A DNA stretch of 64,000 bases from Bettongia penicillata ogilbyi (GCA_023548195.1 JAJHZJ010000575.1:3225859-3289858); one strand, 5' to 3'; shown: positions 26,101 to 35,019, counted from the first letter of the stretch. Numbers and translations: made by a program. The notes: generated by a model not told the origin, from the letters alone.

Positions 26101-29100
26101 GCACAGCCCTGACCAGGTCAGTGTCTACTCAGGAAACACCAGGGACTCCTTACAAACTGATGGGTCAACCACAAACTCTTCTACTGGGCATCTGAAGCCC
26201 TTTTCAACTAGACCCCAGTCTACTTTCCCCAGACTTACTGGGCATTATTTTCCTCTCTGTGCAATCCAAGCTATCCTTCTGTGGCTCCTCCCATGGCCAG
26301 GAATTTACACTGGCTTTCTACCCTGCCTGCCTTAGAAAGCTCTGTTTGCTTCAAAGCTCAGCGTGAGTTCTTCTATGTGACTAAAATACCCAATTATTCC
26401 TTGACGCAGAGAATCATAAATCCAGAGGTAGAGAGGTGAGGCCCAGCCCAAGGTAATCCTGCTAAGCTTCAGGTGGGATCTGAACACAGGGGCTGATAGG
26501 GGCACGTGCTGGTGTTCTCTCCCACCTTCTGCTCCACACCTTAGAGAAAACGGAAAACATCTTGTCCTTAAGACTGGATTCTCAATTAGTAATGCACCAC
26601 TGTCAACTCTCTCCACTGAACTAGAAGCGTGCCGTCCTAAGAACTCTGACGTATGAGGCCTCGGAGAAGGCTTTTCCTCCCAGTACCTCGGCATTCTCCG
26701 GGAACATCCCTGCTGCTGCACTTCACACTTCATTTTCAACTTCTGGTCCTCTTGGACATCCCCCCCGCCCATTGTACTTCAGCATAAATGACTGCACAGT
26801 TTCAATTAATGATATTTTTTTCTTTTCTCAAATGACTGGGCTGCCTCTTGTTCCTTTACTTTTGAATTTGCTTCCTAGTCTAAGTGGAATTTTAGTCTCT
26901 GCCTTTACAGGTTGCCTGCTACGTAGCCTTAAGCTGCATCTACCCTGACCAAGTCAGGGACTAAAATAAAAAGTATTTAGAAACTAAATATGACTCAATC
27001 CAAGAACAAGCACCTGAACCATCCTCCAGCTACAGCCCCCCTTTTACTGAGCACAGGACACCATCTCCTGAGAATTATCACTCTAGTGACAGTCACTGGT
27101 GCCATGCCATTCTAAAAGCAAGAGGACAAAGCTCATGGGCACACATACCATGGTTTTAGGCCACTGCCGGGCCTGCCAACTCCACAAGCAGACACTGGAC
27201 ACAGAAGAATCTGAGGCTCAGAGACTGGTCCCATGGCCACCAGGCACTGACCTCAGGCCTTCTGAGTCCTGTGCTCTTTCTCTAATACCACACTGCCTGA
27301 ATCTTTGTCAATTAATAAGCATTTACCTTCTCTCAAACCACACTTCCTCAAGTCTGACAAACCTCCAAGTCAGCCCTGCCTGCAATGATGGCCTTCTCTT
27401 TAGCTGGAGCTTCATCCAGAATTCCTGGGGGGAGAGGGGGAAGGAGTCTGATCTCCAGGAAGGTCTTCCCAGGGTCCCCCAAAACCATTCCTTACATTGT
27501 TCTATGCCATTCACATGTCACCATCCGTTCAGCCATCCCCTAGTTGATGGGTCCTGCCTCAGTTTCAACTTCTTCACCATTATAAAAAGAGCTGCTATAA
27601 ATGTTTTTGGACATATTGGTCCTTTTCCACTTTCTCTGATCTCTTTGGGCAACAGGTCAGCTGGTGGTATTACTGAGTCAAAAAGCATGCAAGGCTTGGT
27701 GACTGTGGGGTGGGGGATATAAACTGCTTCCCAGCACAGCTGGACCCAAGCTGCCTTTCCATATATTTTCAACTTTTTCTGGACCCTAAAAATCAAAAGG
27801 CTCAGAGTCAGATTTGCTTGGGGACACAGTCTACATGCTATTTCAGTAGAGAAGACAAATGGAAATCAAAATGCAGTTAACAATGATTTTTAAAAAAGTT
27901 GTTTCCCAAGTAAGCCATCAGTCCAAACTCAAGCCCAGTTTCTTAAAGGTCAGTACAATGATGGGGGATTCCTAATAAAACATGGGCAACTAGAGTGCTT
28001 TTGTGCCATCCCCAAAAGATGCCCTTACTTAGGGTTTTGAGTATTTTATGGTATTTGAATTAGTTGAAAACCATAACACATGAATATGTTCTTGGTCAAA
28101 CTCAACATTCAATTAACTCCAATCCTCAAACTATTTTGGATCAGGGTATCTGTTTGTGGCAACAAGAGAGGTGATAGCAGTCATACATAGGCCCCGAACC
28201 CAAACTCAGCGAGCACATAGCCCTGGCAACGCAATGGATTTCTGAAGATGCTTCGATGCTATGACAAATTCTGAAATTCTGATCAGATCCTTCATTCCAG
28301 GCAAGAGGCCGGTAAGGAGCGGTCCAAAATGATCCTGGAGGAAATGACCCTGGTCAGCTCCAACGCCATGTTTACCGAGTCTGGTCTAGGAGTCCAACCC
28401 CATCTCGGACACAACCTGGCAGTTTGGGGCACCCTGGGTCTCCTGCTTATCACCACCACTGTCCCTCTGCTTACAAAGCTGCTACGCTCTGCTAGAGCCT
28501 CAAGAGAACCAAGTCAGCCCTTCGGGTCATCCAACTATATCCAATAAAAGCCATCTCTCCTTGATGACTCTATTGGTTCACTATCCACGTTTCCCCCCCG
28601 CAACATTCTGCAGTCTGGCTTCTGGCTCCCTGATCCACTAGAAGTTTTTTGAAAGGTCAGAGCCCTAATGACCTCAAGTGGCCTTCCCAATTTCTTACTG
28701 TCCTAGATCTCTGGTACTTTTGACATAGAGCTTACGCTCTGTAGAGCTAACTGGAGCCTCTGCAGCTGCTTCTCCTGGGTGTCCTCAATCTGGGGGTACT
28801 GGCCTGCCTGTGACCCTCCTTCTCCTCAGACAATCTCACACTCAGTGACTCTGTACCTACCTCACAGCACCCTGTTGAGGACAGTTAACCCTGACCCTTA
28901 GCAAACTTTCATGCAGAATACTAGTCCAGTTAGCAACGTAACTGTCTAACCTCGGTCTCTTTTCAAAATTCACTGTCTTTCAGATTTTCTACTTGGATGT
29001 CCTCCTAGCACCTCAGACTCAGCAAGTCTGAGAAGAAGTCAGTCTTCCACCTGCTCTGCTCCTGACTCTGTGATCTGTCTGTGGCTCACCACGCAGCCAA

Positions 29101-32100
29101 TCGGTCCCGGGTTTGTAATCTGGGGGATACTGTTTCTCCCCTCTTTTCACTGTCACGTCCAGTTAATTCCACTTCCCCAATACATTTCACAACTTCCCCC
29201 TCTCTCCCCTCTATTCCCACAGACATCTTCATCTGGAATATTCCTAGACCATCTCATCTGAATTCTTCTGCCCTTCCATCTGTCTCCTACCACTGGTGAT
29301 AATCATCTTTTCTGCACATACTCCCAGACACATTAATCCTCTATTTCCAATGCTCAGTAGCCCAGCCACCCTTCCTGCTTTCTTTGCTCTAGCCAAACTG
29401 GCTAATTCTACAAGCTGTAAACACCTGGTATCCTCCTTATCTTGCCTCACCTGTTCCCTGCGCCAGGAACGGCTTCCTTCCATTCTTCTCCAGCCATGTT
29501 CCTATTCATGTTTTGAAGACCAAATGCAATGCCACTGCTACAAGAAGACTTCCCTGGGGACAAATGGCTTCCTCCGCAAACTCTCTGATGCACCAATCAA
29601 ATAACTGTGTGTACTTCAGTTACCTTTGTTTACACTTACTCTTCAACTAGAATGTAAACTTTAAAAAAGTAAAACTCTTTGGTTTCGTTTCCTTGTATCC
29701 CCCACAATATCTAGAAAAAGGGGGTGTACTGGTACTAAACCTTTGTGATCAGCCGGCTCAGTCCATGAGCCCCCAGAACACAGGCCCCGCCTCCCTTCCT
29801 TACCTGACTTCTCGCTGCTGGATGGTGGGAGATCATCAAAAAGTAAAGGCCTTTTTTTCTGTGCTTCTCTCCCTGAAACACAAGCATCACAGAAGACTCA
29901 AAACATGCACAGCCAGCAAATCTCATTTTCCAGATCTTTCCTCAGAGAAGGGAGGGGGTGGCACAATTCTGTAATCTATGAGAATTCAAATGGAAACATT
30001 CAGTTCAGACATAAGAAAGGTGAATGGGGGGGCGGGCAGGACAGGGCTAATAAGGATTACTGTTAGCTGGTACGTGTATCCACATTTACAAAGACCAAAT
30101 TCATACCATTTCCCATCATGCTCAGTACTCTAGCCACATGGACCATTGCTCACTCCCAAACATGAACAGTTCACTCAAGGTCCACCTTGGATGTCCTACT
30201 TCCTGATACATGACTCCCCATTTTCCTCCAACCAAAGAGAGGGCCCTTCTTTGACTTGTAGAGAGAAGCTTGACAAGAAGGGAATCCGAAAAGCTAGTTA
30301 TGCCAATATGTGTGAAATTTCCATTTCCATAAACCTTTAACAAAGACAACCCAATCCAGATCTGAAGAGACAAAGATAGGTTATTTAATCATGCTTTTCT
30401 GGCAGGACTACTGTCTTCAATTTCTTTTTTCTCTCCCTACCTGTAGCCCTGCTTTGAACACAACACACGTTATATGTGAATGAATGACAAATGCTGCTTC
30501 TTATAGACATTTGAAACCCCCACCTAGGATATAAATATAATCCATTTTTATCATGGGGGCACATGCAAGCCATTGGGGAGTACAACATAAGTAATGGCAT
30601 AATTCCTACTGCTAAAGGGCTTAGGATCTAATGGGGAGAGAAGGAAGGCACACAAATAGCTCCAACGGAAATAATTACGGGCACCGACACCCTGTGGTGT
30701 TTTAGGATGGGGAAAATGAAGGAATCTTCCTAGACAAAACAAAGGTTTTTACTGGCAGATGAGATTAGTAAGGGGTAAGGAATTCCAGTTTGCCTGATAT
30801 GGTGTATACCAAGAGAAGTTGGAACAAGGATGGGGCTCAGACTGGGGACTTGATAGTTTTCTCTGTGACATGCACTTGTGGAGTCTGATGAAGGGTCATG
30901 TGACTGGTGTGTATCAGAGGTGGAATTTGAACTCTGTTCTTGCTGGCTTCAGGGTCTGAAGCTCTCCATCTACTTTCACCACAAGCCTCTTGTAGAGAGT
31001 AGGTAATGGGATACAAGGCAGGAAAAGGAAGTCAGACGCAGGCTGGAGAAGATACTTGTGCTTGGGAGACTGAGGTAGCCACAGGAGGTTTAGGGCAGGG
31101 AAGTCATGGTTGGACTTGCTGTGGTCTGAGAGAATCAGGAAAGGGGAGAGTTTGGAAGCAGGGGCACATTCTGGGGATACTTCTACCATAGTTTATGTGA
31201 GAGGTCAACCACCTTAAAGCAGCTTAAACAAGAAGCTAAAAGACAAAGGTGACATTAATAAGCAAACCTAGAATCAACAGGTGACTGAAGCAGTCAAGAT
31301 TAAGAATGAAAATGAAAGCCGCTGACTTATCCCATGAGGGACCCTAAGGTCAAAGAACCCTTTCATGGCACATAACTCAAGCCTGGAGATAACCGTTGCT
31401 GCTTCTTACCAATATTATCCTTTCATGCTCCTACGGCTTTGACTTCAAGGCTGAACTCCCAAAGGAGAGATAAAGAAGGGATTCCAAAGGATGGAATCCC
31501 TGGTGAGTTCTATTTCTCTTAGAGAATTTCCTTAGTGAATAGCATGAAAATACATTTTTGAGAATTGTCTAACATTTGATACATAAATTTTGAAGATTTT
31601 TAAAAATAATTTCCCAAGAAAGGGGACTGAAAGAAAAAATAATGAAACCAAAAGTATGACCAAAAAGCAAACTGAGACTGCAAAAGGCCTACACCATGAG
31701 AAGAAAATGTAAGCTGTTTTCAGTAAAATGTGTATCTAACAGAGAAAATCCTCAGAACTGATAAACAGAGTTAATAGAGAAATTAAAGACCAGGGCTCCA
31801 ATGCATAAGAAGGTTTTGGAAATGTCAAGCCAAAAATAATCTTTGCATAATTTAATAAAGGTCAACAAGTTAGACAAGAGCCAGAATGAAGAAAGTTCAG
31901 GGATGAAAAACTGAAATGGAAAACTGTCTCTGCTTGGCGACTTACAGTTAGAGAGACCTACTTATCCTAAGGGCTTCTACTACAAAGCTTATGTATGGCA
32001 AGTTGTACACCAGGAGAGGGGGCTTCTGGGACAGGTCTGAAGCAACGATGCTTGACAAACTAAAGGTCACTTTTAAAGGCACATTATAAAAGCCAGTGAG

Positions 32101-34791
32101 AAGTTTCTTCACAACTGTTTTGTACATAAATGTTTTACATATTGCAGTTCCTATTTAGTAAGCTACAACAAATCCGATTTTTAAAAATGGGGATCCCGCT
32201 AACAAAGGTGAACAAACCTTCTCTCCCATGAGAACGTTTCTGTTACCACAGTTCTCAATGAGCTTCTCTTAACAACCCCAGGAGATCATTGATCTAGAAC
32301 CGGAGGGAATGGGGAGGTCACGGATCATCTTTTCCATTTTCTCTAGGTCAAGAATAATAATTCTCAACTCTGAGCTGAGACCATTCTAATTTAGAATAAA
32401 GAGATTTAGAGCATGAAGGGGACTCCCACGACAATCATTTTAAACTCATTTTATAGATGAAATTGAAACAAAAAGTGTCACAATGCTCCAGGTTGCACAT
32501 GAGGCAGTGACTAGAGTCAGGACACAAACCCAATCCAGTGGGCATAGGGCTTAAAGCACTGAGTCTGGAATCACCTACAAAGTATATGCTGCTGACTGAC
32601 CCCTTGCTTGCTTGATCTGGAGCCAGAGGAGCTGGGTTCGAATTCTGGCTCTGTTACATACTGGATGCACTCTTCTCTGTAAAACAAAAGGGGAGGACAC
32701 AGGCCAGAAGAATTCTGTAGCCTTTGACTGAAGGCAATCATCCATGCAATGCCACTTGCCCCAGCAGACCATTCCAGTGCTGAAGAGCTTTTCCTTAAGG
32801 TGAAACAATACTGTCTCTTTCTAACATCTGCCAACATTCCATGACAGCCATCATGCGTGGATCTCACAGGAGAGTACTTTTGTACGTTAAACCCTGCAGA
32901 AATGGGAGTGATCATGAGCAGGCCTTGCTTCAGTCATTTCTAAGGTCAATCCAGACCACTCTTCAACATGGTCACAGACTTCTATTTCTTGATGTCTCTC
33001 TAACACCCTGAGAGATACTGGGGGCAGGACTCAAGAGCTGGCCTCCAGTTAGACACATACTGCCTAAAGGAGCCTAGGCAATGGCAACTCTCCAAGCCTG
33101 ATGTTGTAAGGCAGGTTTCCTTCATACCTGGAACCACAAATTTGGGCCAAAAAAACAACTCTGATAGGAACAAGCTATTGCAAATGGAACTGGACCAGCA
33201 TGGAGTCAGGAATGCTGCAGCCACTGATCTGAATAACCTAAGTTTATTACTTTTGGGGGACCTGGAACTTTCATTTTCCTGCCGCCAGAGCAGATTAGAG
33301 ACTCATCTGTAACTGAGTCTGCTGAGGGTTGCTGAGGTCACGATTTGTGAGGCAAGCCTGGAACCCAAATCTTTGTGACTTGAACCAGAACACTGTGCTA
33401 GTCTTTCCTGTTAACACAGTCCTAGAAAATGTTAGCCCTGGCCTCACAAAGATGACGTACACGTTAACACTGTGGTCAAATCCGTCTTGCAGAAGGGAAT
33501 TTCTCAGGCCTCAAGTGGTGGTGGTAGGAGTAGCAAGGACCTGAATGTGGAGTCAGGAGGTCCAAGTTCGAAGCCCACACCTGCTACTTACAAGCTAGGT
33601 GACACTGATGAAGGCGCTGTAGTCTTCTGAATCTCAGAAATTGAGTCCGACCCCTCTCACTGAACGGCTGAGGAAGCCTTCCAACGCTCAGCTTGAGGTG
33701 GGTCAACTTAACAGCCAGACAATTTCGGGTTTGGCTCTCCCGCCCCGTTCCGGGGACAACACAGATCTGACCCCTACAGTCAGGCCGCCCGCATCCAGGT
33801 CGAAACAAAACCCCGAGATGGGGCTGCGCGCAGAGGCCGTAAATCCAGCAGGCTGGCGCGACAGGACTCCGACGCCGTGGACCTCCCGCGCTCCCTCAGG
33901 CGCGTCGGAGCGCCCCGTCAAACGTGCGGCTGCCCTACCGAGACGCGGCCCCCAGCCTCGGCTCCGGCTAAGCCAGGGCAGCGCCAGCTGGGGAGCTCAC
34001 GGCCAGGCAAGCCGGCCGGAGGCCCGCCCCGGACACCCGCCGCCCGACCGGGGATGGGGACGGAACAGGGCTGGTCTGAGAGCTGAACGGAGAGGCGGCC
34101 CCGGACCGGACGAAGGGGAGGGCAGCGCGGCAGCCCGGGGTCCGTGCGGGGCTGAAGGCCCGAGCTCCCGAGGGAGGAGCGGCCGCCTGCCCCGGAGAAC
34201 TCCCCCAGCGTCCTCCTCCTCCTCCGGCCGCGGACAGTCCGGGAGCCCGGCCCCACGCGGCCCTCCCGGAGCCCCCGGGGCGCTACGCGATCCCTGCGGG
34301 GGACGAAGGACACGCTTCCGGGAGGCAGAACCAGGGAGGGGGCGGGCGCGGACAGCCCTCCTCCAGCGGGAGCCCCCCGGGGCCGCGAGACCGCTTGCCG
34401 GCCAGCTGTCCTGGGCAGGCCCCTCCCACACCGGGGCTCGGGGCGCTACCGGCGTTCGAGAAGGAATCGCTCCCAGGAGAGCCCCCCGGGGGCAGGCAGC
34501 GGCCGAGGCGCGCCTCCGAGGAAACGCCCCAGGCCCGCGCGGCCCCGCGGCTCCCTCCCGCCCCCTCCACGTGCGCCTGGCGGGCCCAGACCCGCACCCC
34601 CGGGGGGAGGGGAGAGGCGGAGACCGGGGGGGGGGGGGAAGAGGGGCGGGGGGAGGAAGGAGGGGAAGAGGGGCGGGGGCGCCAAGGCCCGGGCCCGGGT
34701 CCGGCCGCCCCCTCCCTCCTGCGCCCGGAGCCTCACCGGCCGTGGAGCGGGGCGAGGGCTCCGGCTCCGGCAGGTCCCCGAACAGGTCCAT
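5035..34791 (-). CDS. ILKAP: ILKAP, integrin-linked kinase-associated PP2C phosphatase; complete 13-exon gene (span)
   Basis: A PPM/PP2C-family, metal-dependent Ser/Thr phosphatase that associates with integrin-linked kinase and dampens ILK1-GSK3B signalling (family knowledge). The 13 coding exons (55, 69, 66, 57, 120, 127, 107, 94, 88, 122, 120, 82 and 141 bases) join without a frame break to 415 codons plus stop. Human is 392 residues as I recall; the 23-residue excess is almost exactly one extra copy of a short N-terminal exon. The N-terminus MDLFGDLPEPE matches human. The basic stretch GKGAKRK (about residues 180-186) corresponds to the reported nuclear localisation region. PP2C signatures are in place: FDGHGG (Asp175), DGSTA, LGDSR, ACDGLF (Asp349) and GSADN (Asp404, Asn405). 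The catalytic enzyme therefore looks intact. The promoter is a CpG island and the 3' UTR is short. Confidence 0.97.
5504..5585 (-). CDS. ILKAP: ILKAP coding exon 12, ACDGLF metal-binding motif
   Basis: Encodes FIMLACDGLFKVFTPEEAVT, then FILSCLE. Asp349 of ACDGLF is a metal ligand. Acceptor CTTTTCAG, donor GTAGGA. A CA/CT dinucleotide array begins about 55 bases upstream of the acceptor on the minus strand, close to the likely branch region. Confidence 0.97.
5639..5740. repeat. (CA)n/(CT)n microsatellite in ILKAP intron 12/upstream of exon 12
   Basis: An imperfect CACACC/CACA array followed by a pure CT run. It lies close to the exon 12 acceptor on the minus strand, where it reads AG/TG-rich, and is responsible for several spurious open frames around it. 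Confidence 0.9.
7270..7389 (-). CDS. ILKAP: ILKAP coding exon 11
   Basis: Encodes DGRVLGVLEVSRSIGDGQYK, then RCGVTSVPDIKRCQLTQND. It covers the L-x-V-S-R-S-I-G-D motif. CTCCAG acceptor, GTAAAG donor, phases 2 and 2. Differences from recalled human are Arg to Lys (PDIKRC) and Pro to Gln (LTQND). Confidence 0.97.
7705..7885 (+). repeat. tRNA-derived/MIR-like SINE
   Basis: Shows the familiar SINE phrases: 'agctgtatgaccctgggcaa', 'cctcagtttcctcatttgta', 'aaatgagaataacagcacct' and 'gtatttgtaaagtgcttgag'. Boundaries approximate. Confidence 0.8.
7897..8640 (+). mobile_element. Marsupial L1 3' end (LINE-1), truncated
   Basis: Contains the end of the L1 ORF2-like frame and 3' tail common in metatherian genomes: 'gcactgctggtggagttgtg', 'ctgatgctgagtgaagtgag', 'aagaactgtggagtctgaat' and 'cctatatcagattgc'. 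A phrase near 8142-8189 recurs at 8260-8307, so the copy carries an internal rearrangement. No intact frame. Confidence 0.85.
10620..10741 (-). CDS. ILKAP: ILKAP coding exon 10
   Basis: Encodes AILCRYNEESHRHAALSLSK, then EHNPTQYEERMRIQKAGGNV. The H-N-P-T-Q-Y-E-E-R segment is the usual PP2C 'DHKP'-like motif of this branch. TATCTAG acceptor, GTAACA donor. Human has SQKHAALS where this reads SHRHAALS. Confidence 0.96.
11398..11485 (-). CDS. ILKAP: ILKAP coding exon 9, DGSTA and LGDSR motifs
   Basis: Encodes KPAWKDGSTATCVLAVDNVL, then YIANLGDSR. Both the DGSTA turn and the LGDSR strand are PP2C hallmarks. TCTACAG acceptor; donor CGG|GTAAAG. Confidence 0.97.
11571..11664 (-). CDS. ILKAP: ILKAP coding exon 8
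   Basis: Encodes EVISVEKTVKRCLLDTFKHT, then DEEFLKQASS, almost identical to human as recalled. Acceptor TAACAG, donor GTGAGT, exon phases 1 and 2. Confidence 0.96.
11930..12720 (-). mobile_element. Possible antisense L1 5'/ORF1-region fragment
   Basis: The stretch reading 'ccaatcatttctgctgtgca' and 'ataaattctgctttcctgct' resembles the antisense of the marsupial L1 ORF1 region. It sits in the ILKAP intron between coding exons 7 and 8. The assignment rests on a few phrases, so boundaries and family are uncertain. Confidence 0.4.
12850..12956 (-). CDS. ILKAP: ILKAP coding exon 7, DGHGG metal-binding motif
   Basis: Encodes SRVSYFAVFDGHGGVRASKF, then AAQNLHQNLIRKFPK. Asp175 of the FDGHGG motif is the expected metal ligand. 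CTGCAG acceptor, GTAAGT donor. Human has GGIRASKF; here it is GGVRASKF, a conservative change. Confidence 0.97.
14186..14207. repeat. Homopolymer run of 22 C
   Basis: An uninterrupted run of 22 cytosines (plus strand) in an ILKAP intron between coding exons 6 and 7. Its exact length is likely to be unreliable in sequencing. Confidence 0.95.
16172..16298 (-). CDS. ILKAP: ILKAP coding exon 6, start of PP2C domain
   Basis: Encodes SSVIFGLKGYVAERKGEREE, then MQDAHVILNDITEEC and KPLSSL. The RxGxREEMQDAH segment is the first PP2C motif, holding the arginine and glutamate that contribute to phosphate and metal binding. TTTCTCAG acceptor, GTGAGT donor, phases 1 and 2. Confidence 0.96.
17245..17364 (-). 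CDS. ILKAP: ILKAP coding exon 5, nuclear localisation region
   Basis: Encodes SPTSQTSQGLKSDGKGAKRK followed by an acidic stretch and EELVEKKVCK, corresponding to the human linker that carries the nuclear localisation signal. The acceptor is CTTCCAG. The donor used to match the human protein is AAAG|GTTTTC, a weak site. Six bases upstream an in-frame GTAAAG could act as an alternative donor (exon end 17251), replacing Cys-Lys-Asp at the junction with a single Tyr. Confidence 0.93.
17838..18040 (+). repeat. tRNA-derived/MIR-like SINE
   Basis: Recognised by 'gcattagacctggagtcaga', 'ggtgaccctgggtaagtcac' and 'agggctttgcaaacctcaga'. In the ILKAP intron upstream of exon 5 (minus-strand sense), in antisense orientation to the gene. 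Confidence 0.8.
18880..20720 (+). repeat. L2/L3-like LINE fragments, discontinuous
   Basis: Pyrimidine-rich stretches with phrases such as 'ctctctgacctccatcttcc' (19310s) and 'aatatcttcctccctgggca' (20490s) resemble the 3' parts of ancient L2/L3 (CR1-clade) elements. They are broken by the SINE at 19.66-19.86 kb. Large open frames here have no gene support. Confidence 0.4.
19655..19860 (+). repeat. tRNA-derived SINE
   Basis: Phrases 'tctggagtcaagaggaccag', 'actatctgtatgaccctggg' and 'tttgcctcagtttcctcatc' mark the element. Boundaries approximate. Confidence 0.8.
21824..21880 (-). CDS. ILKAP: ILKAP coding exon 4, third LLFDDLPP-type exon
   Basis: A 57-base, phase 1-1 exon with a TTTCAG acceptor and GTAAGT donor. 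It encodes GSGGSLLFDDLPPASSGNS, matching the second repeat of human and mouse ILKAP (GSGGPLLFDDLPP..., from memory). Together with exons 2 and 3 it forms a tandem exon family. Confidence 0.93.
22377..22442 (-). CDS. ILKAP: ILKAP coding exon 3, second LLFDDLPP-type exon
   Basis: A 66-base, phase 1-1 exon with a TTTCAG acceptor and GTACAG donor. It encodes GKDVQRGSLLFDDLPPASS then ADS. It is closer to human exon 2 as I recall it (GKEAQKGPLLFDDLPPASS) than window exon 2 is. It lies only about 500 bases upstream of exon 4, and the two share the start of their 3' flanking splice sequence. Confidence 0.9.
23440..24050. other. GC-richer unidentified segment in ILKAP intron 2 (between exons 3 and 2)
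   Basis: The stretch is richer in G and C and in basic-residue codons (for example VKKAKARDKAVRLGRHKVA at about 23570-23630) than its surroundings. It directly precedes an L1 ORF1-like fragment. It may be a processed pseudogene or a GC-rich L1 5' region; I could not identify it. Frames are broken by stops. Confidence 0.35.
24060..24870 (+). mobile_element. L1 ORF1-like fragment, broken
   Basis: Reads as a lysine/glutamate-rich coiled-coil type frame with stops (KTLNISRQTNRKI, then EDSMESLEDIPEWFKR, then a 'gtctcccaaaagatcacac' segment), as in the ORF1 region of L1 elements. Heavily decayed and not translatable as one frame. Confidence 0.6.
24890..25660 (+). repeat. Dispersed medium-length repeat family member
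   Basis: Begins near 'acttattaaacaactacaat' and contains 'gatgaggagggagagcattc' (about 25047-25066), closely similar to 'gtgaggagggagagcgttgc' near 39968. The same order of phrases (storage/quantity block, then 'aggaggta', then 'gggagagc') suggests one family also present at 80-540. Family name unknown to me. Confidence 0.5.
25860..26440 (+). repeat. L2/L3-like LINE 3' fragment
   Basis: Phrases such as 'ctgaccaggtcagtgtctac', 'ccatggccaggaatttacac' and 'aaagctcagcgtgagttctt' are typical of old L2/L3 elements. Open frames here are by-products. Confidence 0.5.
27489..27800 (-). mobile_element. L1 3' fragment, antisense
   Basis: Plus-strand phrases 'ttcagccatcccctagttga', 'aaaagagctgctataaatgt' and 'ctgatctctttgggcaacag' are the reverse complement of the marsupial L1 3' segment seen at about 8.0-8.2 kb. 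Confidence 0.75.
28329..28547 (+). other. Unidentified 72-codon frame with one membrane segment; AATAAA overlaps its stop
   Basis: Starts MILEEMTLVSSNAMF, has a hydrophobic segment AVWGTLGLLLITTTVPLL (about residues 31-48), then a basic tail ending FGSSNYIQ and TAA. The stop codon (28545-28547) overlaps AATAAA (28543-28548). It lies in the ILKAP intron between coding exons 2 and 3, on the opposite strand. I do not recognise it. It could be the 3' end of a retrocopied membrane-protein message, an old retroviral envelope tail, or chance. No upstream exon was found. Confidence 0.25.
28780..29720 (+). repeat. L2/L3-like LINE 3' region
   Basis: A long pyrimidine-rich stretch with ordered phrases ('acattaatcctctatttcca', 'gcgccaggaacggcttcctt', 'aagaagacttccctggggac', 'tacacttactcttcaactag') matching the general layout of ancient CR1-clade LINE 3' ends. 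It ends about 85 bases before the ILKAP exon 2 donor. Confidence 0.6.
29804..29872 (-). CDS. ILKAP: ILKAP coding exon 2, first LLFDDLPP-type exon
   Basis: A 69-base, phase 1-1 exon with a TTTCAG acceptor and GTAAGG donor. It encodes GREAQKKRPLLFDDLPPSSS then EKS. Its end (SSSEKS) departs from the usual ASS-x-DS ending, so it is the most divergent of the three sister exons. Length divisible by three and symmetric phase mean it can be skipped without changing frame. Confidence 0.9.
30000..33880. other. ILKAP intron 1, repeat-poor or unrecognised sequence
   Basis: Apart from SINE-like fragments near 32545-32680 ('ctggagccagaggagctggg') and 33530-33610 ('gtggagtcaggaggtccaag'), I recognise nothing definite. 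30560-31190 is purine-rich with quantity-block phrases that suggest a decayed repeat. No exon was found on either strand. Confidence 0.4.
34626..34685 (+). repeat. Poly-G/polypurine tract with G-quadruplex potential
   Basis: A run of 13 G at 34626-34638 followed by several further blocks of four to six G ('gaggggcgggggg', 'gaggggaagaggggcggggg'). It is about 50-110 bases inside ILKAP intron 1 and is the template strand for ILKAP. Confidence 0.8.
34737..34791 (-). CDS. ILKAP: ILKAP coding exon 1 (start codon)
   Basis: ATG at 34791-34789 opens MDLFGDLPEPEPSPRSTA, the expected ILKAP N-terminus. The exon ends in phase 1 before a GTGAGG donor (34736-34731). It lies in the CpG island. This ATG was chosen because the residues after it match the family and lead in phase into exon 2. 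Confidence 0.95.
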
Positions 34792-34940
34792 CCGTAACCG
34801 GAACCGGGCGGCGCGCGCACGGAGCCGAGCTTCGGCCGGAGAGGCGGCGGCGGCGGACCGGGAGGCGGCGGCGGCAACAGAGAAGCCGAGGCGGGAGCAG
34901 CGACGACGGCGGCGCCCTCTGCCTCGGCCTGCTCGCGGCT

Positions 34941-34982
34941 GCCAATCACCCCGAGGGGGCGGGTCTGAGGAGGCGGCCAATC
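34941..34982. promoter_or_regulatory. ILKAP: Two CCAAT boxes and a GC box in ILKAP promoter
   Basis: GCCAAT at 34941-34946 and GGCCAATCCG from 34976 bracket a GGGGGCGGG Sp/KLF box at about 34955-34963. The spacing and the position some 150-190 bases upstream of the start codon fit a core promoter. Confidence 0.55.
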
Positions 34983-35019
34983 CGCGGTCCGCTCGAGCCC
35001 GGATGGGGCGGGCAGATAG

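Noticed and set aside
26332..26772. 146-codon minus-strand frame
   Set aside because: Overlaps an L2-like fragment; not in phase with any ILKAP exon and without family resemblance.
27099..27722. 207-codon plus-strand frame
   Set aside because: Runs through an antisense L1 fragment (27.49-27.80 kb) and has no recognisable domain or splice support.
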